From Paraglomus occultum (taxonomy: Eukaryota; Glomeromycota; Glomeromycetes; Paraglomerales; Paraglomeraceae), in NCBI GenBank assembly GCA_910592205.1, contig CAJVPJ010000099.1, forward strand, positions 1 through 45,191: a DNA stretch of 45,191 nt. Reading direction: 5' to 3'. The notes below the pieces were generated by a model. The model saw nothing but the letters and a program-made list of their open reading frames with translations. It did no database searches and was not told where the DNA came from. Of this stretch, positions 11,012-23,893 are shown in pieces. Position numbers and translations under genes: made by a program. Each line of letters opens with the position of its first letter. Positions within the stretch are counted from its first letter, which is position 1.

Positions 11012-13533
11012 TTAATCTTCCCAAAGCGCAGATAACATCGATGCACGTAGAATCCTCGGTACCGTGTATAACTGTTTGTTTACCCATAAAAACGGCTGCT
11101 TATTATGAAAGAAGCCTTTATCATTCATAGCCTCGTCAAAATGCCGTAACAAGTATTGTCGACCTCTCACTAATGCATTTTTGAGTTCTTCATCTTCCGA
11201 CCATACTCGAAGTGCTTCCTTTAACATTCTTACTACGTAGCTTGTTTCTTCTACGTTTCCCTGCGCGTCAGATGACGCTTCTCCCCACGTACCATCCTCA
11301 TGCTGAACGCTTAGTGCACGATCGATGGACTTGCGACAATAAGCGTGGAGAGTTTCCAAATTCTTGAAGGATGTCACAGCGAGCATATCCGGATATTTGC
11401 GTAGCGAGAGCAAGACCTGTATCGACTTCATTGTGGTATACCACGGAGATCTGTTCCATTTGTCTTTCCAAACATGATCCTGATTACGTTGTGCGGCCAT
11501 CCAATTAATATCTGTGATTATTATGTTATCCAAATCGGCTTGTCGCGTAACGCCCGTCTTTGTGATTGTAGGCACCATGATCGGTAACGTCTCTTTGACA
11601 CGAGCTCGTTCTCTTTCTGATAACAGGAAATTGAGAATATGCACATTAACACTAACCGAGAAGGTCCGCTCTAGCGGGTACGTGATAAAGTATCGACCGT
11701 TCCAAAATGTTTTTGTTATCGGGCTCAGATCGAACGTGGCGTCGGCATCAAAGTGTCTTATGAGATAATTAGCCACGCCGGTATCGTCCACGTCTCCGGG
11801 AATACGGTTATCCCAGCTTACCCATCGAAGAACGCCCTTTTGTTCCTTCAAGAGTGCCTTCATGTATGTGATGAATGCCGCATTTCGACTCGTCAATTCT
11901 TGCATCAGCGGGGTGCTGAAATCCGTGCTTGGATTCCCTTCCATCGACATGATCATTTCTCCAACGCAATGCGCAATCCAGCATGTTTCAAAGATTCCGA
12001 CATCACATAACGTGGGCACGTATCCGAATTTGCTTGCGTGCGACGGACGATTATCGATAATCTTTTTCAGAAACACGTACGCCTTCTCGTCCCATTCCTG
12101 CGCTGCAATCAATACGGCTGCAGTCGCTGCGGGAGACGAACCGTAACTGCCATTGATGGCTTGGAAGCCCTCGTTCTGGCATTTGGACATGTCAAACGTG
12201 TTGGTGAAAGATTCAAGCGAATGGACAATTGTGATTGGTTGGCGTCTGGCAGCTAATGCAAAAATGGCTTCGATCGGGATTATGCTCAATTTACGCTGAT
12301 TTTCTTTGTATAGCCTGCTTTGGTCGGGAAAGTCAAAGGTGACTGGAGGCGTCAGCTTTTCCAATGCTGACAGGAGCGAGGGAATCACTATTTCAAAACC
12401 AGTCATGTCCAATTCATCGATATTCCATCCGTTCAATCTGTTGTTGAGGGCGAAATTTTTTTTGTTTAGTTTCGAGAGAGAAAAAAAGGGGAATTTGTTT
12501 ACATGTTGCACGCATGTATAATTATGTATCTATAATGCATGCGTTTGCATTAATTGCAAATTCCATAACTGTCACACGTTTATGTAAATCATACTCACGT
12601 GATGCGGAGAAATTCTATCCCCTTTTCGTATACCGAACTGAAGAGTTTCTGTGAAAATACAAAGAAACCGTTAAGATGAATTTTACTAATCGAGCGAAAA
12701 TGTGCGTTTGGTATATGCTGTGCGTGGGGGTGCGGGGGTGCGTGCACAGTTCAACTCTAAAAAAAAAATCCCAAAGCACATTTTCACACTTTGCACACTT
12801 TGCACACATACGCACATACATACATACACCCATACACGCACATACACACATACACGCACATACACCCATGCACACATTCTCTTTTTCCATATTTTTACCG
12901 TACCTTACTAATACCAAGATTAGCCAATTTTTGCTCAAAGAATTCTGCCGCTCTGGTGCGAAATGAACCGAGAGCAAGGACAGCAGCCAAAGCAGGGGCA
13001 ATACTTCCCGGTCCGGTCCGAGCCCAACTGCCGTTTTCATCTTGTGCTTGTAATAACCATGCGAAGCATTGAGGAAACGCAAGCTCAAAGTCTTGCGGTT
13101 GTTGAGTCGCTTTGTATTTGCGACTGGGGATCATTGCAACCCATGCCGTATCATACGGCGACATTGATATCTCGCCATAGCCTATCCATTCCGTATCGTT
13201 ACCTTCATCGACGGTGTGTTTAGCTGGTTCGGTGGGATTATTGAAAAATTCCGGCCATGCACTGGTTCCGGATTCGTAAAGTAACTGACTTGTAGCTTTA
13301 ATAATTCTGGTCTTTTCGGTTTGAACGGTCCGAGATTCGTGGAGAGTGTTGTCTTGATTCTGGACGTTGGCAGATACTTTGGAGGAGCGAACACGACGGA
13401 ACGGATTCCGAGGTAGTGTTTTGCTATTTACCGATTTCTTTAGTAGCGAAACGAGTTTTTTACTTTTGCCTGCGACAACGGACGGAAGAGCGAAAACGAA
13501 GAAAGGTGCTCTTTTTTCTTTTCGTGACGTCAT
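11012..13533 (-). CDS. Class II (di)terpene cyclase, copalyl-diphosphate-synthase-like
   Basis: Exons, in order of translation: 13533-12904, 12648-12599, 12437-11012 (701 aa). Class II cyclases protonate a prenyl diphosphate such as geranylgeranyl diphosphate and make bicyclic products such as copalyl diphosphate. The gamma-beta signature is clear: [15 protein letters not shown] (122-136), [18 protein letters not shown] (153-170), [13 protein letters not shown], the catalytic DxDD as GDVDDTG (Asp442, 444, 445; bases 11794-11783), and the closing [16 protein letters not shown] typical of these enzymes. The 50-nt exon 2 supplies [10 protein letters not shown] and restores phase on both sides. 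The protein ends right after the beta-gamma part: no alpha domain and no DDxxD, so it should not ionise diphosphates. The first 75 residues are basic and poorly ordered, perhaps a targeting leader. Product and substrate cannot be read from sequence; similarity to monofunctional bacterial-type enzymes is my impression. Confidence 0.93.
12786..12872. repeat. CA-rich minisatellite inside cyclase intron 1
   Basis: Imperfect tandem units built on CATACACGCA and CATACACC, preceded by three CACACTTTG-type units. It occupies about a third of the 255-nt first intron of the terpene cyclase gene (12649-12903). Confidence 0.75.
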
Positions 13534-13601
13534 TTTTTAATGCGAGGCGATGCGGTGCGTTGATAATTTATGGTGCGTTTGTGTGAATTGAATTTATAAC
13601 G

Positions 13602-13632
13602 AGTATATCTTGCCGTCGAGACAAGATATACT
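13602..13632. promoter_or_regulatory. 11-bp palindrome upstream of the terpene cyclase
   Basis: AGTATATCTTG (13602-13612) and its exact reverse complement (13622-13632) flank a 9-nt spacer. The centre is about 85 bp upstream of the cyclase ATG on the minus strand. It could be a dimeric-factor site or a hairpin in the 5' UTR; function is inferred from position only. Confidence 0.4.
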
Positions 13633-13660
13633 TGGAAGGGACGATTTTAAAGGGTAAATT

Positions 13661-16600
13661 AAATATTTCGAAATAGCTTGGATTGTGCTGTGTATGAAAT
13701 GAATATTTACAGTAATTGTCGAGGTTGATGTATCATGTAAGTAGTAGTAGTAGTAACCAAGTCCTCGCAATTGACCGCATAAGATGAATGGATGGTCGAA
13801 TCTCGTTAAATTTTTAAAAGAAAATGCAACTTATTAAATCTTGGATAATAATGATGATAAGATATATATATATATGGATATGTATATATGTATTTTTTTT
13901 ATAAATTTAGGTCTTGTATGAAGATACTTTGGGTAAAAATAAAACAGGTCGATTGAAACTGAAACTGGGTCCGATGTTGACCTTTTTTTTTTTTACTTGC
14001 CCGAATTCGATTTTAGAATTAGGCGTTCAAAACAACAATAATAATGGATATACGCCCCTCTAATTAGATATAAACGGGAATATATGTATATATATAATAG
14101 ATTATAAACCCAAAGTCTCTTACAAACAAGTACTTTTTTTTTGGTAAAAAAATAAAAAAGAAATAAACTGCTGAAATGAAAAGAAAAAATCGGGATTTTT
14201 CTCTTGAAAAAAAAGCTTTTGGCAGGACATTCGGTGCATTTAAAAGCAAAATCAAAAATCGGACTTGTGATAGGGATTCAGAATTACGTGCATTGTACGA
14301 TGGGGAGGATCGCCAAGGTGATAAACAACATCTTATATGCATCAACTAGTATAGAGCGTAATTATGGTTAGACCAACAATATAATTTGTGGCAATCTGCA
14401 ATGCAGTTGTACATTTATAGACATTGCTAATAGCGATGCTTTCATTAGCTCATCGGCAAGTATATTGCACCTATCTGACTAAAAAATCGAGGAGAGAAAG
14501 GGGGGGGGGGGTGTGTGTGTGGGGAGAAGAGGGTGTGCGAGTTTGTATCGGGACCTTTAACTAGTCGATAGTAAATTCAATCACAAGACTTTATTTATTC
14601 AGATTTCGGGATTCCCTCTCTTTTCAACTCCATATCATTTTAGGTGGGATATTCCGTCAATCACTTGTTTCTACTTTAGTAATAGGTGCTATTGACGTAG
14701 CGCACATCGAACCTTGTTTCGCTTAAAATACTTTTTATTATTTATCCGTTAATTATTAACTGTTTATTTAAGGTTAGTATCCGTATAAATTATAAAAATA
14801 GGTATTCCAAACACTAATCACCAATCACATATTAATTATGTTTCGCTCTTCATTAATAATGAATACAAATCAGCTTTCTGTGTTACGGCGGCGAATCTGT
14901 CAAACCATCAATTTTAGACTGGGCGAGAAGCAAATGCATTAGATCTAGATGTTATGACATTTAAAAGAAAAGGAATGGATTTTCGATAGGCAGGTTATTG
15001 CCGCAAATGCAAGATGACATTATAGATTTTCGGAAATTTGTTCTATGGTATATGTCAATGTAACACTCTTTCATTTGGATGGACTAGTATCGCTTAATAA
15101 CGAGTAGTAATTATATCTTGACATTTTCATTTGTAGGGGTGTGTGTGCTTGTTAAATATACACTCTTTTTCAACGCTGCAATACTGTATATTAATATTGT
15201 AATCCCATGTAAACAAGTTTTTCTTATCGTGTCGACCAGTTTTAATTGACTCGCATTCTATTTCCCATACACTAATCTGGGGACAACCTTATTATGTCAT
15301 GAACCCTATTTATCTCACTCTTCTTCTTTATAACAGCCAGTAAATCAAAAATGAATTGGGCAACACAGGTTTTGAGTTGCGGATGGTGCAACATGTGTTG
15401 TCCATGTATATATGAATACACAATAAAGTGAATACATATATACATATATGCATATATACACAATAGAAAGTACACTTACAGTAACATATGTACAAATACG
15501 GGATATACAATAGCATACACACACAAATATTGCACGATATATAATAGCATATATACAATATGAGTATGCATACACACACGAGATACATCTCCGTTTATGC
15601 CAAAACCGTATGATTTTGAAAAAAGAGCTGATGAGCGTACTGCACTGCGGATAAGCCATCGATCATCTCGACATCTGTCATGTGAAGTGGCTGTTTTCAT
15701 ATTCCGACATATTTCTGTTCATTCTATTACTCTCGCCGCCTTACCCCCTTCTCTTTCTTTGTGGCAATGATAACACAGCATCAATCGCATAATGGGATTA
15801 CCAATGAGCATATTCCTTCGTTAATACATTGTTTCTTTTGCCGAATTCTGTATATGAAAAAAAATAGAGGTAAAAAAAAAAAGGTAGGCAGAGGGGAAAA
15901 AAGGGGAGGGGTGAAAAAAAAAAAGTAAATAAATAAAGCCTGGGCGTTCGTAAAGTTCATCAGCAGCAAAGGGGGGAGTTGATCATTGGAAGAGAGAGAG
16001 CGTTGGTTGCACCAGAATCAATGCGTATTATCAGAACGTATATCCGTGGGAGAAATCACATAATTACACAATATCAAAGTGAGATGTTATCGGCAATCAA
16101 ATTCCGACAAAAGGTTTTAGCCACGTTGTTGGAATTAAATTAAAAGGCAGGCATTTGCAGCACCAAAAGAACAATTATAATGAAAAGGAAAAAAAAAGGC
16201 CCACTGATTAAACTTTGATTGTGCGCATCAAAAGGTTTATATATACCGTTCGCTATTCATAGTATAAAGTTCAAAAATGTCTTTTTCTTTTGTTTAGAGG
16301 TGGATGAACGTCTGGTTATGGGAATTGAATAAAGAGGGATAGTGGAGATTAAACTGATTAAAACTGATGGCATGCGTAAACAAGTGATGGGTTGTTATGC
16401 TATTATTGGTTGCTTGTATCATGAGATCTTTTGTGTGTCACCGTCAGCCACCGAATTGTCCCTATTTTATGGAGAAGAACAAACCGTTTCACATCTGCAG
16501 TTTCGGTGGCAATCGCCCAATGACGCACCCATGCCATGCACGCATATACAAACACATATACAAACACAGATATATACATCCAAACATATAACAGCTCACT

Positions 16601-19600
16601 TTTTTTTTCTACGACAAACAAGGGTACTGATATCTGTTATCTGGGATACAAACTGTTACAAACAAATCTATATTTGCCATCAAACAAGAGAAACGGATGA
16701 TCGGCAAATTTTTCATGGGAAAAACGCTCGTGATTTTCTTCAATCAAAGCAATTTCCATAAACTGGTCCATTTTCGTAAAATGTAATTAATAAGGTTTTG
16801 GCAGGTAAACCCGTAAACATTCGATGCGGTGTGTTACAAAGGTGATACAATTCATTGAATGCAGAAAGGAAATATCCGAATAATCTTGTTCTATCCCTGT
16901 TTGTTGATCATCCATCAGAAATGTCCCCGGGTTCGTGAATTTTTTTTTTGTTGTTGTTATGGTGCATGTGACGTACATGGGTATGCCCCGGTTCATTTTT
17001 TGTCCAATAAACGGTCTTTTTGCGAAATGTTTGGAATCACAAAGTACAAATTGTATTATTATTTACGCTTGAGAAGGAAGGAGAGAGAGGGTTTCCTACT
17101 ACTCCTCACATCCCCCCCCCCCCCTCCCCCATACACACACACCACCACCAAACATCCAACACCAAACATCCAACACCAACACCATCAATCGGAGAATCGC
17201 AGCCCAGTCTCCGAATTCCATATCCCCAGTCCAGCATTTCCAATAAAGGATGTTGTTTACTATTCGCATAGAACGATGACACCGACAGGGGCTGTAAAAA
17301 CCCCGATTGTGAACAAAACTTGCTTGAAATTCTCATAATATTGGATGAGATAATATTAGTCTTGGGTCTATAAAAGCAAGTCGCACAGAAAATTTTGGGG
17401 CATGGTTACTATTGTCTTGATTTATGGTTCTGTTACATTGTATATCTAATCCAAATTAGGAAAATAAAATACGAATGGATGAAATGTATCGAAATATGAT
17501 TGCAAATTCGAATGATATTAATTAATTAACGCTAAATCTAAAAATCGTTGTAAACAGGTTGTACTGCAATGTTCGGAGTTACGCCCGGCGTGTGTTCCTT
17601 TTTTTCTCGTCTGGGGCTGAACGTTCATCCAGCGGACAATCTGTACGGGTAATTGTGAAACGGAAAGATCGATAGTATTAACACTAGTAAAATGGGTTGA
17701 TGCTAGTAGCAAACGGGTACAAGCAAGCGGGCACCCTGCTACGAGCACTGCTACAGGTACGGCCATAGGCACAGCAACAATAACAACAGCAGCCACATAA
17801 CAACAACGGGCAGGCACACAGGGTCAACAGCAAGCACCAGCTGGAGCAATTAAATTAAAGATGAGCAGATGTGTTACCTGAAAGAACAATAGCAATTCAA
17901 TAGTAATTGGATGTAGACCGAATATCTTATGTATTTTCATGCACGTGTTAATTAATGACGTAACGTGCGCTTCAGATGTCACAAATTATTGGATATTGTC
18001 ACTAGCGACTTTGTTTTTGTTAATTGGACTAGTTCAAGTAATACTAATATTTCACATGTCAATATTTGATTGAATTATGCATTTCTCTTTCCTTCTTTTT
18101 CTTTTTCTTCTTCTCCTCCTCTCTTTATTTATTCGGGTCGATTAAAAAAGAACCGAATCGGATTATTTGTAAAATGTTTGATAAAAATATCAGCCAATGA
18201 GATAATTAGTGATTGTCCATATTGTGGAGTCGTGTGGGTTTCAAAATCGGTTTATCTATTGTTAGCGTAGCTCGAACCATTTCATTTGTATTACAATATT
18301 CGATCTCAAAAATCAATAGATGGGTGATGAACACGAATGATAATGTGATATGAAAAAAAAAGAGATGTGGTTTGTTTTTATTCATTCGGCGTGCAGAGGA
18401 AAAAGGTAAAAAAAGCCAAGAGTTTTTCCATGTAATAATCTCATGTTACACATTAAGAAATGACCTGTGATGACGTTATGTATATAGGCACTTTTTTTTT
18501 GTTACTACTAAACCATATACATGTTCAGTTTAAGCGTAAACCGTTAATATTGTGTAGGACATTTAGTTCTCTCTCCCCCCTCTTTCCCCACACTAACCCC
18601 TGTTCATTACATGCGCACAACATTGTTGATGTTCAACACGATTGGTCAATTTCAAATATAGGTGTGTGTGCAAATTAAAGTACAATTAATGTAGCAACTT
18701 ATAATGCATAAGTGATATAATCAAATCAGAGTGACATTGGTCGATTCTATTACAAATGTATACATGCTAACTGCATCCTGCTTTTTCGCTTCCCGGCATA
18801 AAACTCACGTTGTCATTGTCCCGATCCCCTTTCGTGTATTAATTACAAGTCCAAAAAGGATCAAAGAATTCTCGACTTTTGCATGTGCAACGAACATTAA
18901 AGCAGACGACTGTCCCAATGGTCATGTGGTTAATTATAGTAATCATGTAGCATATAACGAGTTGAATAAAATTGGTTATATTGTTAAAGTATTAGTCGTT
19001 GTGTGCACATATTTCAAACTATATGACTAATATTTACTTATGATCGAAACAAAACCTCCAAGCGGGGTAATTGAACCCGCACCCTATGATTAAAAAAAGA
19101 GAGAATGTTACATGTTAAACTTATTATATTATCACACATTGAACGGGGCTGTATCTCGTTGGTTAATTATAATTAAATTCAATAAATCGGTCAACTCTGA
19201 GAATTCAATGAGTAAATGCCCGATTTGCTGCATTTATGAAACGATGAAAGAAGCTAATTAGAGCAGCACAAACAGGAGTGCGATAAATTATTACTTCTTG
19301 TTCATGTTGGACTTACTCGATCTGTCGAGACAAAAGAGTGCCAAGTTGTTGTAATCAAGAGCCCCTATTCTGATAAAGCAATCGTGTGGTCGGAAGCAGA
19401 GAAAGGGAGACGCAGTAGGTGGGATAATGAAAATGAGAGATGTAAGACACAAAACAGATGTGTTCGCAATGTAGTACATATTAAAAATAACAAAGTATAT
19501 ACTGCACACCAATCATGATTGCCAGAATCTGGGTAATTCTCTAATTGATCCGAAAAAAATAAATAACTTGCTTTTTTGTTAAAGGCATGTCCTTCACTTT

Positions 19601-22600
19601 TCATAATTTCAACATTCGTATTAGCATTTTACAGTTTGGTTCTCATCGCTAATTACAATGCCAATTACATTCTCATTACATTTGTCTAGTAATTTAATAC
19701 AAAACCAAATAATATCAAAAAGTGTTCCAATAACTTATCTCCAAAACCCAAACATGATTTTAAACACAAGCAATATCTGTATAATCGAGTTTTACAGAAA
19801 CCAAGACCCAATCATGAGTATTTTCGGGCGTTGTATTACCGTTGTATTGCAGATTGCATTATCTCTGCCACGAATAAAGAAAACACACAAAATTCGGTAA
19901 ATTCCTTCTCCGCGGTATACAGGGGTAATGGGGCAGTTTGAGGGAGGGAAAAGAGGTGGGGGAGGTTTACTTTTTTTTTCACAAGACAAGCAGATGAGAT
20001 GCGGCAAAAGAAAAAAGCCACCTTGACTATGGAATATAAACAAATATTACTATAGTAATCTATTGCTATTTACAGTTTAATCATTGCACATGTGATTGAC
20101 TATTTTGTTTCCCTCATTTGCAAAACATACGCAACTATGTTATCATAAAGTACGCAACGTAATTGGAGGATAAATTGTACGCCCGCGATCGTGTTTCAGA
20201 TTTATGCTCATAGGGAAAAAGGTAAAAATATTTTTATTTTAAAAAATTGTATACATGGGGTAAACGGATAAGAGTGTTTATCGTACACCAAACTCTGAGA
20301 CTTGCTGTGCAAGGATGAATTAAATTTAATTGTTCTATAACAATAAGACGCGACATCTACGTGGACAAATAGAATTGTTATACAAATAAATACAGACACA
20401 ATCTCGTTATCATGAATTTACTTGAAAAGAAAGAAAGATGGAAAAGAAAAAGAAACTTTAAACTTGGGACGAATGAAAAAGATTATAATAAACATTTGTT
20501 TAACATTAAGAATATCGTGTGATTTTCTTTTTCCCGTGAATTCCCGTCCCTTTTCACCCAAAAACTGTTTAGGTTTTTGTTTCATGTTGAACAAAGCCTT
20601 ATCTCTTCTTCCGGCAACGTGTATTCGTCAACGTATGTCCGAACAAATGTATATTGGGTATAGATGGGAATCGCAACTTATCGCACAAAGTAATGTAGAC
20701 TTTTCCATTCATGCATAAACCTTCGAACCAAACTACCTATAGAAATATTGCATATATACAAGGGATAAAGAAAAGAAAAAAGGGAACTAGTGGGATGACA
20801 TAATAATGTCACAACGGCAAACCTAATCTATTCATATCTCGAAAAATAGCAATATGTAATCATGTGGCGTATAGTATATCAATTATTAAAACATGCAAAA
20901 AAATTTTTTTTCGGCATTTATCGACATGCATCGCTAAAATAGGGGAAGAGGGGAGGTGAGTTGCAGAAATATTTTACGCCAGGCACATGTATCGCAGCCA
21001 GAAACCAAGGTTCAATGGAACAGATCTTATCACCGGGAAAAATTTATTGCTGAGAGATAATCTGCTTTTACATTTTGTTCTAGCTTTTCTGGCGATTTGT
21101 AATATGCGCAAGTATGTAGTTTTCCTGTACACAACAGTTTGAAAAAAGAAAAAAAAAAAAAAAAAAAAAAAGAGTCCGGTCGGTCCTTTGTCAGCTACAG
21201 TGGAAAAATGGGAGGATGAGAGAAAGAACAAAGAACGAATCATCGGTTCAATCATGGTGACATTTTGCTAAAAATATGGTTTACTCTATGGTCATTATAT
21301 CTCCAAAGAAAGATTTGCGTTTCCAAAGAAAGAGATGGCCAAAGAAAAAGGCGTGCATTATCAGTGTCGTACTCACAGGAAACCATAGACGGCCTCGAAA
21401 ATGAAAAAGTTTTTGGGGCGATAAAAGATATGAACGGTACGTTGGGACGGAATCTCTCTTTTTTTTTTTCTTTTTGTAGTTTCCTTTTCTTTTGGTCTGG
21501 CGAGTCGAAACCGGTTGGAGAACCGGGTATTCATTGAAATCGCATTTTTGGGGAAAAGTGGCGGTGGGCTTGCATTGAGATTAAGGATTTTTAATAGTCG
21601 TACATATTACCATTTAGCTTGTCAATGTCTTCACCAACATTTGTCTGCATGTATGTGATGATAGAAAGGGAACATATAGTATCTGACGACGGTGTGTTAA
21701 CTACATTACTAGGTCTGAAAACATTCTCGGATCGGAGAATTATGCCCCCGCTTACGAGTTCAGTAAAGATCATCGATAAATCCCGGGATAAGCATTCAGT
21801 ATGGCTGATTAGCATCGGATAGTATGTGTGCGTATTTGCAAGAACTCCAAAGCTAGGCATGTCATTGAAACTCTTATCCGCATTTCTCTTACGTTAGTTC
21901 TCTATGTAAGAAAAGCGAAGGTAATTTGTAATTATTGCTTGGCTAATAAAACTACCGTGAAGTTGGGAATGTAATTATTATATCATTAATGCACAAAGTA
22001 GCTCTGTGCGAAATTGTCTTTTTCACCTAATAAACACGCACGGCTAAAAGTCTTGTTCTTGGAATTTGTGGGTCAAAGGTTTGGATTGGATTTGAATTTG
22101 GATTTGGGTTAGGTCAAGGTTAGGACTTGCATTCTCGTTATTGTCTTGTTTTGTTTCATCAATTATGCTCTGTTTTTTGTAAACTAGATTTCCCATCACA
22201 ACCAGTAATGCAATTTACATTGTCAGTGTAATGAGCATTAAAACAAATAAGAGCCGAAATAGTAGCCGAAAGAAACAAAATAATTGAGAAAAAGCACACC
22301 ACGGCTATAAAACATAATATAGCAAAACTTTTTTAACAAGACGTCGGGTGCGCGTAACTTTATTTTATTGATTGACGCAATTTGGGAACAATCATGATTA
22401 AGGTTCACTTCAAGCCGAACCATTAACACATATAAATCCGACCGAACAGCGTGTACATCCAGGTATGCCCTTCTTTACCCCACTGTTCATCAGCGTTGGG
22501 TTTTCAATCTTTTGATACACTACCACGACGTTGCCATCATTTTGAAAGTCCTTGATGAAGTCAGTCCATATTGCAACAAGATAATGACTAATAGCTGTAG

Positions 22601-22900
22601 CCAGAGGATAAAGAGTTTAATCTCACATAATGTCAACACTTTTAAACAGAAACCAACAGTCCGCGACCAATGTAGGGGATAGGTCTAGGAAAAAAAAAGT
22701 TATTTGCTTTCAAAGCTAAACTGCTAAAATCGGAGGTCATCGTCATCAGAAGGTTCAAGAGTCGGAATCCAAAAGAAACTTTTTTAAATCTGCCATTTCT
22801 TTTCTTCTCGATTTCAGCGAGCAGACAGTAATTTGACATCGGCAGCACATACGACAACTCTTGGGTCTTGAGCGCGGGGCCAGTGATTGTAGTCTAATAC
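13661..22900. other. Gene-poor 9-kb stretch with simple repeats
   Basis: I find no open frame with a recognisable domain and no convincing intron-exon chain on either strand. Visible content: TA and TACATA repeats (13861-13892, 15430-15560), a G10(TG)n tract near 14502-14524, a C-rich run then ACCAAACATCCAAC in tandem (17111-17190), an A-run of about 24 at 21148-21171, and many shorter A or T runs. Most frames over 60 codons here are low-complexity by-products of these repeats. It may hold long UTRs, a non-coding RNA or eroded repeats. Confidence 0.5.
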
Positions 22901-22940
22901 TACTCGTCTTACAGATATCGATTACGTAAATAGATTGTAT

Positions 22941-23305
22941 AATGATGGCGTATCAGATGACTGAATATCACGGTTGGTTCTAACGATTACTACAATTACT
23001 CGTTTGCTTATTAACAAATCCATACTAATCTAGAACACTCGAACAATACATTATAGGCTTTTCCAAACCAAAGTAGATTACACAGATGGTGTATCAGGTA
23101 ACAGAACATTACAGTTTGTACTTGAGAAAAAAAAATTACCCGCTTTTGCTAAACTACAAACTTGCCAATAGTAATAGGCAGTTTCCGAATTACACGGAAA
23201 AGGTATTATTGCAGATACCGAATATTACAGTTTTGTATTCAAAATTACTGTTTACCCGTTTGCTAAATTACAAAAGCCTGATCAATCTAGAACACATTAT
23301 AGGGG
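22941..23305. repeat. Three degenerate ~90-100-bp direct repeats
   Basis: Copies at about 22941-23040, 23083-23166 and 23213-23305. Each has a core like GATGG(C/T)GTATCAG or GATACCG, then GAA(T/C)AT(T/C)AC(A/G)GTT, then TTAC(C/T)CG(T/C)TTTGCT with AAACTACAAA; copies 1 and 3 end in AATCTAGAACAC. Divergence is considerable, so the duplication is old. No coding frame is preserved across copies. Confidence 0.6.
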
Positions 23306-23893
23306 CAACGGTATCCCCCGTTTCTGGTGGGACTGTGATTATTGGTGCACGGGTTGAGATCAGTTGTCTTTGTGCTATATACCATATGTATTAGCAAGCA
23401 AGCCACAGTATAACATACGGGCGGCGAGTGCGCCAAGAATCAGGGTATTTGGACTTATTAGAGTGCATAGCCAGCTTGTACAAACTGTCATTGCATCAAA
23501 GTATAGGGCTGTTTATCATCTAAAAATTCTTACACCTCTATCGATATTAGCACTAGGACATATAATGGCTTCTGGAGCATCCCAAGTCTGATACTTGCCA
23601 ACTCGAGCAGGAAATTGGTAACCGGCTTGATGCATCTGTAGATAAAAATTAACGTTCATCTTTGTCCTCCATTTTTGGATATTCCCCTACACTCTTTGAT
23701 ATCACTAGCGTACATTCAACGCGTTTCCCAGATTTTGCGGGCGTGATTCTTTGTTTATGCGCGCTCCCCACAGCTCCTCAAGGTACTCTCTCACTCAAAG
23801 AATAAAACACTTGACAGCACATGATAGGGTCAGTTTTCTTCAAGTATATAATTATAAGCTCTGCTAATGTACATTCTTTGTAGGCTTTGATTT

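Noticed and set aside
12615-13088. Several overlapping frames on both strands in the CA-rich block
   Set aside because: They are translations of the intronic minisatellite and shadows of cyclase exons.
16342-16761. 139-codon frame starting with GTG
   Set aside because: Composition follows local CA/TA repeats (THIQTHIQTQIYT), with no domain and no ATG at the start.
17518-17817. 99-codon minus-strand frame rich in Val and Ala
   Set aside because: Derived from a CAACAA/GGCACA-type repeat, without recognisable features.
19055-19084. tRNA-like 3' end on the minus strand (GCGGGTTCAATTACCCCGC then TTGGAGG)
   Set aside because: It resembles a T-arm with B box and acceptor strand, but the loop is two bases too long and no D-arm, anticodon arm or matching 5' acceptor strand is found upstream. 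At most it is a fragment.
22070-22130. Repeated TTTGGATT and GGGTTAGG blocks suggesting telomere-like sequence
   Set aside because: Only isolated GGTTAGG units occur, not a TTAGGG array.
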